DNA of 64,000 nt from Ignavibacteria bacterium (GTDB lineage: Bacteria; Bacteroidota; Ignavibacteria; Tepidaquicellales; Tepidaquicellaceae): positions 888,177-952,176 of the forward strand of contig DATAJP010000002.1 of the NCBI GenBank assembly GCA_036262055.1, written 5' to 3'. The notes under the pieces are model-generated. The model made no database searches and was not told the DNA's origin. It saw only the letters and a program-made list of their open reading frames with translations. Of the stretch, positions 1-8,100 are shown one piece after another. The translations under genes were made by a program, and so were the position numbers. Position 1 is the stretch's first letter; every line of letters starts with the position of its first letter.

Positions 1-602
1 ATAAATCCGAAGGCGGCGTCAAGTTCACCGACCATCACATACAAAGTCCGCTTAATAACATTTCAAATTCATGCCAGGTTTGCCACCGTGAGTCCGAAGC
101 AAAGCTTCTGCAGAACGTAACCGAGCGTCAGGATAAAATCGACGAGCTTCTGAAAATGGCAATGGCATCGCTTGTCAAAGCGCATTTTGAAGCAATGACA
201 GCGTGGGAAAAAGGCGCAAGCGAAGAACAGATGAAACCGGTTCTGAATTTAATCCGTCAGGCGCAATGGAGATGGGATTTTGTTGCCGCAAGCCACGGAG
301 CAGGTTTCCACGCCCCGCTTGAAGCCGCAAGGATTCTCGGAAACTCGATTCAGAAAAGCGAAGAAGCAAGAATTTCACTTTCAGCATTGCTCACAAAGCT
401 AGGAGTAACCGTTCCGATTCAGTATCCTGACGTTTCCACAAAGGAAAAAGCTCAGGCATATATCGGACTTGAAATGGAAAAATTAAGAGAGAATAAAAAA
501 GTATTTCTTGAAACGGTTGTTCCTCAGTGGGAAAAATCCGCCGAAGAACGCCACGACAAAATGAAACAGGACTACAACCAGGGGTCAGGGTATAAGAAGT
601 GA
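1..602 (+). CDS. nrfA: Cytochrome c552 nitrite reductase (NrfA), C-terminal part
   Basis: The reading frame is open from the left edge (frame starting at base 3) to the stop at 600-602, so only the last ~199 residues are present. A heme-binding CQVCH (CxxCH) is encoded at 72-86, preceded by FTDHHIQSPLNN and followed by RESE. This context is typical of the last heme region of periplasmic ammonia-forming nitrite reductase, which reduces nitrite to ammonium with six electrons from pentaheme c-type cytochromes. The remainder is the long helical C-terminal part of the family, with WRWDFVAASHGAGFH characteristic of NrfA. An internal Met at 156 is not the start, because coding similarity continues upstream. 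An nrfH partner would be expected further left, outside the window. The family assignment is strong; the missing N-terminal part cannot be assessed. Confidence 0.93.
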   Translation, partial: KSEGGVKFTDHHIQSPLNNISNSCQVCHRESEAKLLQNVTERQDKIDELLKMAMASLVKAHFEAMTAWEKGASEEQMKPVLNLIRQAQWRWDFVAASHGAGFHAPLEAARILGNSIQKSEEARISLSALLTKLGVTVPIQYPDVSTKEKAQAYIGLEMEKLRENKKVFLETVVPQWEKSAEERHDKMKQDYNQGSGYKK

Positions 603-927
603 AAAGATAATTAAATAAATTCCCCTCTACGAGAGGGGTTCCACGAAGTGGCGCGGTATATAGCTTCTTTATGAATTTATAATTTTTAACAACTTGTCTT
701 TCCTGCGAAAGCAGGAATCCATATGCGTTACGTTGACCCTGAAACAAGTTCAGGGTGACAGTTTTTATTGAATTCCATTTTTATTGCATATTCTATAATA
801 CTAATTATTTTCTCTCGCAGGATTCTCTTGAAAACATCAACTAATATAATTTTTTCTGTTTTATTTAAAATTAAATTTGTTAAATTAAATTTGTCGAATA
901 TTCCAAATTTAAATTTTTATAATTTCT
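603..927. other. Intergenic region: palindromic repeats then AT-rich leader
   Basis: This 325-base stretch has no convincing gene. The first half (621-756) carries three short palindromic repeats listed separately. The second half (about 757-927) is very AT-rich and directly precedes the DUF262 gene, so it probably contains that gene's promoter, although no clear -35/-10 pair stands out. Confidence 0.6.
621..756. repeat. Cluster of three palindromic intergenic repeats
   Basis: Three separate stem-loops lie close together downstream of nrfA: CCCCTCT-acg-AGAGGGG at 622-638 followed by CCAC-gaa-GTGG at 641-651; TTCCTGC-gaaa-GCAGGAA at 700-717; and ACCCTGAA-acaag-TTCAGGGT at 736-756. Sequences of these types (TTCCTGCGAAAGCAGGAA and CCCTGAA..TTCAGGG) are known as dispersed intergenic repeats in many bacterial genomes. 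The first could also act as a transcription terminator for nrfA, but it lacks a downstream T-run. Confidence 0.6.
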
Positions 928-2532
928 ATGAAGTTAAACAGGACTAATAAAACCATTGATGAATTAGTTAGGATGTTTGCTGATAAGGAAATTGCAATTC
1001 CTGAAATACAAAGAGATTTTGTATGGAGGAGTGATAAAATAAAAAAATTGTTAGATTCTATTCAGAGAGATTATCCGTCTGGTGCAATAGTCCTTTGGGA
1101 TACAATTGGGATGAAAAAGAGCATTAGAGAATTATATATTAGACCAGAGAGACTCCATTTATATCAAAAAACACCTCCACGCTATCTATTGATAGATGGT
1201 CAGCAAAGACTTACTTCACTACTTTCAGTTATATTGCCAAGTGATGTGGTTAATAATAAGCTAGGTGAAGAAATAAAGTTACCTACTATTATCATTAATA
1301 AGAAAACCTTGCTTGTTGAGGCAAGAAAAGATTTAAAAAATTTAAGTCATAATGAAATTCTTATTAATGAAATCCTTAATGATGATACTCAAATCAAAAT
1401 ATCAACACAGCTAAATAAATATAAAAGAAATATACTAAATTATAGTTATCCAGTTCAAATAATAGAAACAGATAATTACACTGATGTAGCAAATGTTTTT
1501 AAAAGAATTAACAAGCAAGGGAAAACATTAATTACTGCTGAAATTGAATTAGCAAATATTATACCTTATTGGAATGGTATTTCTGAAGAATTTCGCAATT
1601 TTATTAGGCGTATGCGAAAAGAGGGATTTATTATAGATTTACCATTAATTATGCGTTGTTTAGCTTCTGTAGCAAATAATTCGGCTAAAATTGATGATTT
1701 TACTAAGCGTGTTATGAATAACGCGTTCTTGAAAAATCAACTTATAACTTTTTGGAAGAAAACTAAAACCTCGTTTATAAGCTTAAATGGAATATTTGAA
1801 AAATATTTAATTGATAGAACAGAATTAATCACTACTAGAAATGCATTAGTTCCTATTATATACACATTATCGAAAATTAAAAAAAATCAGTTGGATGAAT
1901 TTATTTTTGTTAAATATTTATTATTTTCAATGATTAGTGGTCATTATAGTGAACAATCAGAGACAGTATTAAGAAAAGATTTTTATAGCTTAACAAATGA
2001 ACGTTTAACGATTAACAAAAGATTTATTAAATTATTTAATAATATTAAAAATAATGAATTTAAAAGATCATTTATAACAGAAAAAGATTTAGAAGGGGTT
2101 TATTCCAAAAACCCGTATTTATTATTAATGTATTTAGCATTTAGATTAAAAGGAGCTAGTGATTTTGATGTATTTAATACAGAGCTATCTAAGGTAGGAA
2201 AAATTCATTTACATCATATTTTTCCATATGATTTTTTAATAAAGGATAAGGAATATCAAAAAAATGCAAAAAAAAGAAGATTAAATGAAAGTGAAATAAG
2301 AATGGAAATAAATGATATTGCAAATATTACATTTGTTTCCATAGAGTCAAATGAAAGGATAAAGTCTAATTCCCCTAAAAATTATTTAACTACTGAATCT
2401 AAAAATAATTTAATTGCTCATTGTATTCCACAAAATACAAAATTATGGGATAGTGAGAACTATAGAAAATTTTTGAAAGAAAGAAAAAAATTAATTATTA
2501 AATCTGTTAATAAATATTTAAATAATTTTTAA
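928..2532 (+). CDS. DUF262 (GmrS/ParB-like) protein with C-terminal HNH-type domain
   Basis: A 534-residue protein. Residues 24-33 (IPEIQRDFVW) and DGQQRLTSL at 90-98 are the diagnostic motifs of the DUF262 ParB/Srx-like fold found in GmrSD-type restriction systems and related defence proteins. Near residues 429-433 the motif HHIFP, followed by an NDIANITFVS segment and a later N....P..YL segment, matches the HNH/DUF1524-like nuclease domain that often follows DUF262. The likely role is NTP-linked DNA cleavage in phage or plasmid defence, inferred from the family. It is a lone gene with no methyltransferase or toxin-antitoxin partner beside it. Its coding sequence is strikingly AT-rich (AAT, AAA, ATT and TTA codons) compared with nrfA and the metallophosphatase, which suggests horizontal gain. 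Homology to the family is clear; antiviral activity is an inference. Confidence 0.85.
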   Translation: MKLNRTNKTIDELVRMFADKEIAIPEIQRDFVWRSDKIKKLLDSIQRDYPSGAIVLWDTIGMKKSIRELYIRPERLHLYQKTPPRYLLIDGQQRLTSLLSVILPSDVVNNKLGEEIKLPTIIINKKTLLVEARKDLKNLSHNEILINEILNDDTQIKISTQLNKYKRNILNYSYPVQIIETDNYTDVANVFKRINKQGKTLITAEIELANIIPYWNGISEEFRNFIRRMRKEGFIIDLPLIMRCLASVANNSAKIDDFTKRVMNNAFLKNQLITFWKKTKTSFISLNGIFEKYLIDRTELITTRNALVPIIYTLSKIKKNQLDEFIFVKYLLFSMISGHYSEQSETVLRKDFYSLTNERLTINKRFIKLFNNIKNNEFKRSFITEKDLEGVYSKNPYLLLMYLAFRLKGASDFDVFNTELSKVGKIHLHHIFPYDFLIKDKEYQKNAKKRRLNESEIRMEINDIANITFVSIESNERIKSNSPKNYLTTESKNNLIAHCIPQNTKLWDSENYRKFLKERKKLIIKSVNKYLNNF

Positions 2533-2538
2533 ATTCTC

Positions 2539-2663
2539 TTCATCATCTCTATTGTCACAAGGCTATGCCGTTAGTGGTTGAAAAGACAACCACTTCATTT
2601 TACCGTATCAACCCAACCGACCTATGTTGTTAAGACTGTTATTCCGTCTTTCAAGATGATGTC
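2539..2663 (-). pseudogene. Decayed C-terminal remnant of a serine hydrolase (beta-lactamase family)
   Basis: Read on the minus strand, this stretch gives LKDG.T..TT-stop-VGWVDTVK and then, after a frame change, EVVVFSTTNG. These line up with the C-terminus of the intact serine hydrolase at 3741-4862 (WKDGSTDGFTTWVGWVDATKTGVVILSNTNG). The DNA similarity is visible directly, for example acccaaccgacctatgttgt here against acccagccgacccaagttgt at about 3829-3848. A stop codon in place of Trp and at least one frameshift show that it is dead. Only about 42 codons survive, between the DUF262 stop and the metallophosphatase stop. It is probably the leftover of a tandem duplication, but the order of events cannot be read from the window alone. 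Confidence 0.75.
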
Positions 2664-2678
2664 ATGATTTATTCTTTG

Positions 2679-3692
2679 TTACTGCTTCGCCAACACAATT
2701 GTTCTTACAAGTGTGTTATTAATATCTATCACATCAATAGAAAGCACACCATCGGGAAATTGTGGAATTTTTAATATTATAAAATGATAAAATCCACCGG
2801 GCTGTAACGGTGCTCCGGCGCCTCCTGTTATTATCTGCCACAAGCCATTCTGCACTGCTGCATCAAAAGTGTGTTCATGTGCGCAAACATATGCATTCAC
2901 TCCATTGGATTTTAAAATATCCCAGAAAATATTTCTTTCCTTCGGAAACTTATCCAGACCCTTTGCTTTTCCGCCGCTTAAAGCGCTTAATGAATAAGCG
3001 GGTTCATGACCCATCACAAAAAAATAATTATATTTATCTTTTGTTGTCTGCAATTCGTTTTTTAGCCAATCAATTTGCCCGCCGTTAAGATTATGCTCGA
3101 CAAGAGCTTCAATCTTTCTGTTATAATAATCCGTCGCCATTATAACAAAGTTAGCGTTTTCAATCCCTATGTTGTAAACAAGATGCATTGAATCAACTCC
3201 CGGTGCCTGAGGTATGTTAAAATATTCTTTAAACAACGAAACAGATACCGTGCCTATTGCTTCGTGATTGCCAATCATGGGATAAAAAGGTATTTCCGTT
3301 CCGAGATGTTCATTTTTAATTTCTATAAAAGTTGTAATCATTTTTCTAAAAGCAGTCTGATCATAAATGAAACCGGCTTTTTCCCAATGGTTTTCAAAAA
3401 CATCTGAGGTCGGCGCAGGATTAACCGTGTCACCTGGCTTCACGTTTTTTTTCTTTTCCAATCCGAGAGTCAAATCACCGGTGAAAAAAACTGCCGCAGG
3501 ATTTTGCTGTTTTACAAGACTGAACAGCTTGGAAAGCACTCCTCCGTTTATTCCGTTTGTTCCTTCTTCACCATCGCTTCTGCTGTCTCCAAGTATTGCA
3601 ATTTTAAGAGTGTCAGTTTGTGAAAATACTTGAGTAGCATTTGTGAACACAAATGACAGAGTAACAAATAAAATGATTTTGGTATAATACAT
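2679..3692 (-). CDS. Secreted calcineurin-like metallophosphoesterase
   Basis: 337 residues with a Sec signal peptide (about 1-24, ending VFSQ). The metallophosphoesterase motifs appear in order: GDSRSDG at 35-41, GDLTLG at 72-77, GNHE at 141-144, GHE at 228-230 and AHEH at 271-274. These build a binuclear metal centre that hydrolyses phosphomonoesters or diesters. The first motif reads D-x-R instead of the usual D-x-H, which alters one metal-site position. It is expected to act in the periplasm. It lies 48 bases downstream of the serine hydrolase gene on the same strand and may be co-transcribed with it and the DUF6886-like gene. The substrate cannot be deduced. Confidence 0.85.
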   Translation of the reverse strand: MYYTKIILFVTLSFVFTNATQVFSQTDTLKIAILGDSRSDGEEGTNGINGGVLSKLFSLVKQQNPAAVFFTGDLTLGLEKKKNVKPGDTVNPAPTSDVFENHWEKAGFIYDQTAFRKMITTFIEIKNEHLGTEIPFYPMIGNHEAIGTVSVSLFKEYFNIPQAPGVDSMHLVYNIGIENANFVIMATDYYNRKIEALVEHNLNGGQIDWLKNELQTTKDKYNYFFVMGHEPAYSLSALSGGKAKGLDKFPKERNIFWDILKSNGVNAYVCAHEHTFDAAVQNGLWQIITGGAGAPLQPGGFYHFIILKIPQFPDGVLSIDVIDINNTLVRTIVLAKQ

Positions 3693-3740
3693 TTATTTGT
3701 AATTTATTATTTAAAAATTTTATAACATATATGAAAATAA

Positions 3741-4862
3741 TTATTGCAGTACATTCATAACTTTCATTGCCACACCGCTTGCGCCGTTTGTGTTTGAAAG
3801 GATAACAACTCCGGTTTTTGTTGCATCAACCCAGCCGACCCAAGTTGTGAATCCGTCTGTTGAGCCGTCTTTCCAGATAAGTTCGTTATTGTTAAGTGTT
3901 CCGATTTGCCATGCAAGCCCCATCCATTTAAGATTTTTCAAGCCCGTTGTCATTCTAACCTTGTGCAAGGTATCAAGATAAGAATTAAGCGGAGTATTCA
4001 GGTAGCCCATATTATAAGCGAGATATTTCAGCATATCGGTCATCGTGGAAAAATTTCCACCCGCACCGTAAAACGCAGGCGAAGTAACACCGTAAAATTC
4101 CTGTTCTTTTCCTTTTGAATATGAATAGGCAAGACGCGTTAGCTGTTCTTGATTCAAGGAAATTTTTGTATCAACCATTCCGAGAGCATCGGTGAAGATT
4201 TGGTTTTCAAGAGTCTGATAATCATTCTTTCCTATTATTGTCATTATATCGCCAAGTATTCCGAACCCGAGATTCGAATATAAGAATTTTGTACCGGGCT
4301 GTGATTTCAATTTATATTTCTGCAGATATGCATAAAGCATTTCGACGGTATATCCCGGCGGCTTAACTCTGTTGGAAGGGACACGAGGCAATGAAGAAAA
4401 ATGCGTTGCAAGGTCAAGCAAAGTTATGTAAGTAATGTTGCCGTTTGCGTCACGCCATTCGGGAAGCGTCATTCCTGCAGGGAGATATTTATTAATAGGG
4501 TCGGTTAATAAAACTCCCGACGACGGGTTGCATACATAATGTGCCAACTGCATTGCAGTAAAAGTTTTACCGACAGAGCCCATCTTAAAAATTGTTTTTT
4601 CATTGGGGCGGACACCTGTGCCTTTTTGCACCTCGCCGTAAGCAAAAACTTGTGGAGCAGGCGGAGTAGCATTCATTGACCTCGGATCGGGTTTTGGATA
4701 AATACCGATAATCAATCCGACATTGTCAGGATTGCTTAAATAATCAGATGCGATTTTGTCAATCTGCGCCTGAATGCTGCTGTCAGTTTGTGAAACCGCC
4801 GTTGTGGGTGTTTTCACTAACAACATTATGCCAAATAAAACGATATAAAATTTTATTTTCAT
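3741..4862 (-). CDS. Secreted serine hydrolase, class C beta-lactamase/penicillin-binding fold
   Basis: 373 residues with a signal peptide (about 1-24, ending AVSQ). The active-site SxxK is SVGK at 96-99 (context FKMGSVGKTFTAM), the second motif YSN is at 195-197, and a third-motif equivalent, WKDGSTDGF, lies near residue 330. This is the Beta-lactamase family (D-aminopeptidase, esterase and class C lactamase relatives). Likely roles are cell-wall peptide or ester hydrolysis in the periplasm; antibiotic resistance is possible but unsupported. The start ATG overlaps the stop of the upstream gene (ATGA at 4859-4862), so the two are translationally coupled. A degraded partial copy of this gene's 3' end lies at 2539-2663. 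Confidence 0.87.
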   Translation of the reverse strand: MKIKFYIVLFGIMLLVKTPTTAVSQTDSSIQAQIDKIASDYLSNPDNVGLIIGIYPKPDPRSMNATPPAPQVFAYGEVQKGTGVRPNEKTIFKMGSVGKTFTAMQLAHYVCNPSSGVLLTDPINKYLPAGMTLPEWRDANGNITYITLLDLATHFSSLPRVPSNRVKPPGYTVEMLYAYLQKYKLKSQPGTKFLYSNLGFGILGDIMTIIGKNDYQTLENQIFTDALGMVDTKISLNQEQLTRLAYSYSKGKEQEFYGVTSPAFYGAGGNFSTMTDMLKYLAYNMGYLNTPLNSYLDTLHKVRMTTGLKNLKWMGLAWQIGTLNNNELIWKDGSTDGFTTWVGWVDATKTGVVILSNTNGASGVAMKVMNVLQ

Positions 4863-5365
4863 TTTTCCATTTTAATAATTGAGTAATTATCGATGGAAGA
4901 ATTTAAAATTTCAATTCTTAAAGAATTCAAATCATCCATAAATCTAAGTTCTGCGCCTGTGTTTTTAATTTTATTAATTAAATTTTCCATACGTTCGCAT
5001 TTTAAAGGAATAATTTCGTTATATGATATATAATATCCGGCAATTTTATCCTGAAGCTTAAATCCCGCTTTATCAAAAGTGTATTTGTAAATTACTGCTT
5101 CACTTAACCGTTCTTGGTTTTTATTTTCAACCGTGATTATTTTATTAGCATTAGTTCCACCAAAAAACTTTTCCTCATCTTTGGCAGTGATATTTTCTGA
5201 CTTTGCATAAATAATCCTCGGACAGTCGCGAGGGAAAAAATAATTCACTGAATGCTCTTCATCAATTGCCCAGACGCATGCAGGCAGATTGTTATATGAA
5301 ATAATTTGTGGAAAAAACTTCTTTATATCAGGTTTTTCACTGAAATGAAACAGCATTTTCCTCAT
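4859..5365 (-). CDS. DUF6886-like protein
   Basis: 168 residues, no signal peptide, no membrane segment. The N-terminal third contains LFHFSEKPDI, VWAIDEEHSVNYFFPRDCPR and related segments, which I recognise as the conserved core of the DUF6886 family of short cytoplasmic proteins best known from Firmicutes. The function is unknown. The FxPRDCPR block with nearby Asp and His residues suggests a binding or catalytic site, but nothing more specific can be said. It is the first gene of a probable three-gene minus-strand unit with the serine hydrolase (4-bp overlap) and the metallophosphatase. The family match is from memory of the motif pattern. Confidence 0.65.
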   Translation of the reverse strand: MRKMLFHFSEKPDIKKFFPQIISYNNLPACVWAIDEEHSVNYFFPRDCPRIIYAKSENITAKDEEKFFGGTNANKIITVENKNQERLSEAVIYKYTFDKAGFKLQDKIAGYYISYNEIIPLKCERMENLINKIKNTGAELRFMDDLNSLRIEILNSSIDNYSIIKMEK

Positions 5366-5457
5366 AAATTTATAGTGTGGTATGTATAACTACGACAAAT
5401 TTTCTTCTTGCTTAATATGTGTTTAAAATATAATTTAGACAACTATAAATGCACTGG

Positions 5458-5534
5458 AAAGTGATTTTTAAACACAGATAATTTTAGTCCGGGGGATAGG
5501 AGTAAAATTTTATTTTTTAAATAAAAATCACTTT
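5458..5534 (+). promoter_or_regulatory. 13-bp inverted repeat in the leader, ending at the start codon
   Basis: AAAGTGATTTTTA at 5458-5470 and TAAAAATCACTTT at 5522-5534 are perfect reverse complements. The right arm ends on the base before the ATG at 5535. The 51-nt loop holds a purine-rich stretch (GGGGGATAGGAG, 5491-5502) that looks like a ribosome-binding site but lies some 33 bases from the ATG. A shorter A/T hairpin (5508-5515 with 5519-5526) would compete with the long stem. In RNA this could mask the start region and control translation; at DNA level it could be a binding site. The repeat is certain, the function is inferred. Confidence 0.6.
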
Positions 5535-6440
5535 ATGAAGAAGAAATACATCTTATTTTTCGCAATTTTATTTTTTGGGGTTTCCCCGCTTAAAGCAGAA
5601 TTGTATAATGTCGGAGTTTTCAGCAATTTTTTTCTTCCCTCAACTTTGTTCAATGTTAATGTGGGCGATACTGTCAGATGGACATTGATGGAAGGATTTC
5701 ATACCACGACTTCGGTAACTGTTCCATCCGGTGCTGCAACATGGGACCATATGTTTCTGGGGAGCGTGGGTGAAACATTCGATTATATTGTTACAGAGGA
5801 GGGTACCTATGACTATACCTGTATTTTTCACGGAGGTATGGATGCTTCATTCGAGGTAATCCTGCCTGTGGAAATTTCAACTTTCAGCGCGTCCGTATTT
5901 GAAAATAAAATCAAGCTCTTATGGACAACAGTAATGGAGTTTAATAATCTGGGCTTTGACATCGAAAGAAAAATTGCATCAACAAACCAATGGTTAAAAG
6001 TTGGGTTTGTTAAAGGTAACGGCACAAGCAATAAATCATATCAATACAGTTTCATTGATGAGAGTGTTTCTCCCGGAAGGTATAATTACCGGCTGAAGCA
6101 GTTAGATTACAACGGCAACTATGAGTATTTTAATTTAACGGGGGAAATTTCAATCGGTGTTCCCGATAAATATTTTTTATCTCAGAACTATCCAAACCCG
6201 TTTAATCCCGTAACAAGAATCGATTATCAGCTTCCATATGACGGGTATGTTAGTTTGAAAATATACGACATAGCGGGACGTGAAGCGGCAACCCTCATAA
6301 ATGGAAATCAGACAGCAGGCATTTATACGCTAACTTTTAATGCTGAAGTAATATCAAGCGGAATTTATTTTTACCGTCTTGTTGCCGAGAATAACGGGGA
6401 AAGATTTATCGAAACAAAAAGAATGACAGTCTTAAAATAA
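5535..6440 (+). CDS. Secreted plastocyanin-like (cupredoxin) protein with T9SS sorting domain
   Basis: 301 residues. Residues 1-21 form a signal peptide. A cupredoxin domain (about 22-112) carries the type 1 copper ligands: His56 (context EGFHTT), Cys96, His99 and Met102 (TCIFHGGM). A fibronectin-like linker follows at about 115-205. The C-terminus (about 215-301) is a type IX secretion sorting domain, with NYPNPFNP, SGIYFYR and a KRMTVLK end. The protein should be exported through the outer membrane and act as a small electron-transfer or copper-binding surface protein. It converges on the NirK-like operon and shares a terminator with it. The location next to nitrogen-oxide genes is suggestive, but a direct link is not shown. 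Confidence 0.88.
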   Translation: MKKKYILFFAILFFGVSPLKAELYNVGVFSNFFLPSTLFNVNVGDTVRWTLMEGFHTTTSVTVPSGAATWDHMFLGSVGETFDYIVTEEGTYDYTCIFHGGMDASFEVILPVEISTFSASVFENKIKLLWTTVMEFNNLGFDIERKIASTNQWLKVGFVKGNGTSNKSYQYSFIDESVSPGRYNYRLKQLDYNGNYEYFNLTGEISIGVPDKYFLSQNYPNPFNPVTRIDYQLPYDGYVSLKIYDIAGREAATLINGNQTAGIYTLTFNAEVISSGIYFYRLVAENNGERFIETKRMTVLK

Positions 6441-6456
6441 AAATTTAATTATTCAT

Positions 6457-6498
6457 AAAAAAAAGGAGCATAAAGTTATATTTATTGCTCCTTTTTTG
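6457..6498. terminator. Bidirectional rho-independent terminator
   Basis: A stem built from GGAGCAtaaa and tttatTGCTCC (one bulged T) has an A-run on its left and a T-run on its right, so it can end transcription from both sides. It lies between the convergent cupredoxin gene (stop 6440) and the NirK-like gene (stop 6520). Confidence 0.85.
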
Positions 6499-6519
6499 TT
6501 AAGTCTATTATTGATTTAA

Positions 6520-8088
6520 TTATGTTGAGCTTGGCGAAACAACTATATTCTTTTTTATTGAATTTATTTTATAAAGCGCATATATAATTAACAAAATTGT
6601 CAGTATAACAAGCACAAAAATCCACATATTTCCCTTTGTTCCTGCCGTTTCATTGCCATTAACAACCGTAACTACACCCTTCATATATGGATGAGGTGCG
6701 CATAAATATTTATAGGTACCGGCTTTGTCAAGCTTTACTTTAAAAGTTTCAGCATGTCCGAGCAAAGGAGAGCTGAACGGTTCCGGCGCATCATATGTTG
6801 ATGCGGTATGAATGCCTGAAAATTCTCCTTCCATATAAGTGAAAACTTCTTCATTCTGCCATGTGACAGTTGTACCCTGATGGACTTTGATTGATTTGGG
6901 ATAGAAACTGTTTCCTATTATTTTTATCATAACTTCTTTCACTTCCGGTCCGTATTCAACGACGGGGTCAACATCAGGCGTTCCCGGTTCAAACGGCGCA
7001 ATGGTTCTTATGATTTTTGATTTTATATCTTTTAATTCTTTTTCTTCATATTGCGGTCCGTCTGCAGTTATGGTTACAGGAGTGACCGCGTTTCTGTCGC
7101 ATATCAATAATCCGATAGCACCTCTGTCTGCAGCGCTCACCGCATGGTCAAGCATTGTATAAGTTCCTTCATCAGGAGGCATTCTGAATTCTATAACCCA
7201 TGAATCAGATGGTCCTGAAGTTACAGTCTGACCGCCGGGCTGAGGTAGGTCAGGATTTCCCTGCCAATAAACAAAGTCCCACATAATACCGACAATATGA
7301 AAAGTAGAAACTTTGTTTGGTCCTACATTCAGATAATTTATTCTTACATAATCTCCGGGTTTTGCTTTTATCGGTTGTTCGATATATTTGAACAGTTTTC
7401 CATTCCACATAGTGTATATAGGGTTTCCGTCAATTGCATCTTTACCGCTTGAATACATTTCATGCTGAAGTATGTATAATTCTACATCAGGTTTTTTATT
7501 CAGCATTTGCTCAAGCTTATACTGTTTCTTTGGTTTAACCGTCATCATTCCATATTGCCCGAATAATATGTGAAGCGGAATTCCATGTCCTCCGGGAGCG
7601 CAGTGATACATATATACACCCGGGCGTGATGCTTTAAACAACATGGATTTTGTTTCACCTGCGTTTATCTTTCCGAGATATTTTGAAGTCTGGGTAGATG
7701 CTGAGTGAATCGATGCACCGTGAGGAATTTGTCCTTTATTAACAACCGTGAACTCAACAATATCACCTTCATTTACTATTATGTTTGGTCCGGGAATACT
7801 TCCGTTTATTACAAAACCTTTGAAAAGCACTCCTGCGCCTATATAAGTGTCGCCTTCGGATAATTCAATTGTAACCGATGCATCCGGTTTTATACCGGCA
7901 TTCTGCGGCACATAGCTCGACGGCGGAATGGACAGACTATTATCCCTGTTCATTATTTCTATGAACTGAGTTGTGTCCTTGCTTTCTGCGAATAAAGAAA
8001 GATTAACCTGAACCGGTAACAACACCATCGCAATAAATAACATTCGCAACATTTGATAGGATTTCATTTTATTTATATTAAATTCCAT
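6520..8088 (-). CDS. NirK-like two-domain multicopper protein fused to a cupredoxin and C-terminal anchor
   Basis: 522 residues: signal peptide (to about residue 36), two NirK-type cupredoxin domains (about 70-335), a third cupredoxin (about 385-475) and a membrane helix (488-506). Against copper nitrite reductase the type 2 copper ligands are all present (His128, His162, His315), as is the catalytic histidine (His264, FHIVG). Type 1 ligands His123, Cys163 and His173 are present. Two key positions differ: the catalytic Asp is Ser126 (HGASIH where HNVDFH is usual) and the axial Met is Gln178 (HILFGQ). The C-terminal cupredoxin has its own ligand set (His427, Cys463, His466, Met469). The likely role is nitrite reduction to NO at the periplasmic face, or a related oxidase, with a built-in electron relay. 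It is the last gene of the operon starting with the RIC gene. The exact start is uncertain (Met1 or Met8). Confidence 0.8.
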   Translation of the reverse strand: MEFNINKMKSYQMLRMLFIAMVLLPVQVNLSLFAESKDTTQFIEIMNRDNSLSIPPSSYVPQNAGIKPDASVTIELSEGDTYIGAGVLFKGFVINGSIPGPNIIVNEGDIVEFTVVNKGQIPHGASIHSASTQTSKYLGKINAGETKSMLFKASRPGVYMYHCAPGGHGIPLHILFGQYGMMTVKPKKQYKLEQMLNKKPDVELYILQHEMYSSGKDAIDGNPIYTMWNGKLFKYIEQPIKAKPGDYVRINYLNVGPNKVSTFHIVGIMWDFVYWQGNPDLPQPGGQTVTSGPSDSWVIEFRMPPDEGTYTMLDHAVSAADRGAIGLLICDRNAVTPVTITADGPQYEEKELKDIKSKIIRTIAPFEPGTPDVDPVVEYGPEVKEVMIKIIGNSFYPKSIKVHQGTTVTWQNEEVFTYMEGEFSGIHTASTYDAPEPFSSPLLGHAETFKVKLDKAGTYKYLCAPHPYMKGVVTVVNGNETAGTKGNMWIFVLVILTILLIIYALYKINSIKKNIVVSPSST

Positions 8089-8100
8089 TGAAAAATTATT

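Noticed and set aside
391-747. 118-residue minus-strand open frame over the nrfA end and the repeats
   Set aside because: It is antisense to nrfA and crosses the palindromic repeats; no family pattern, so a chance frame.
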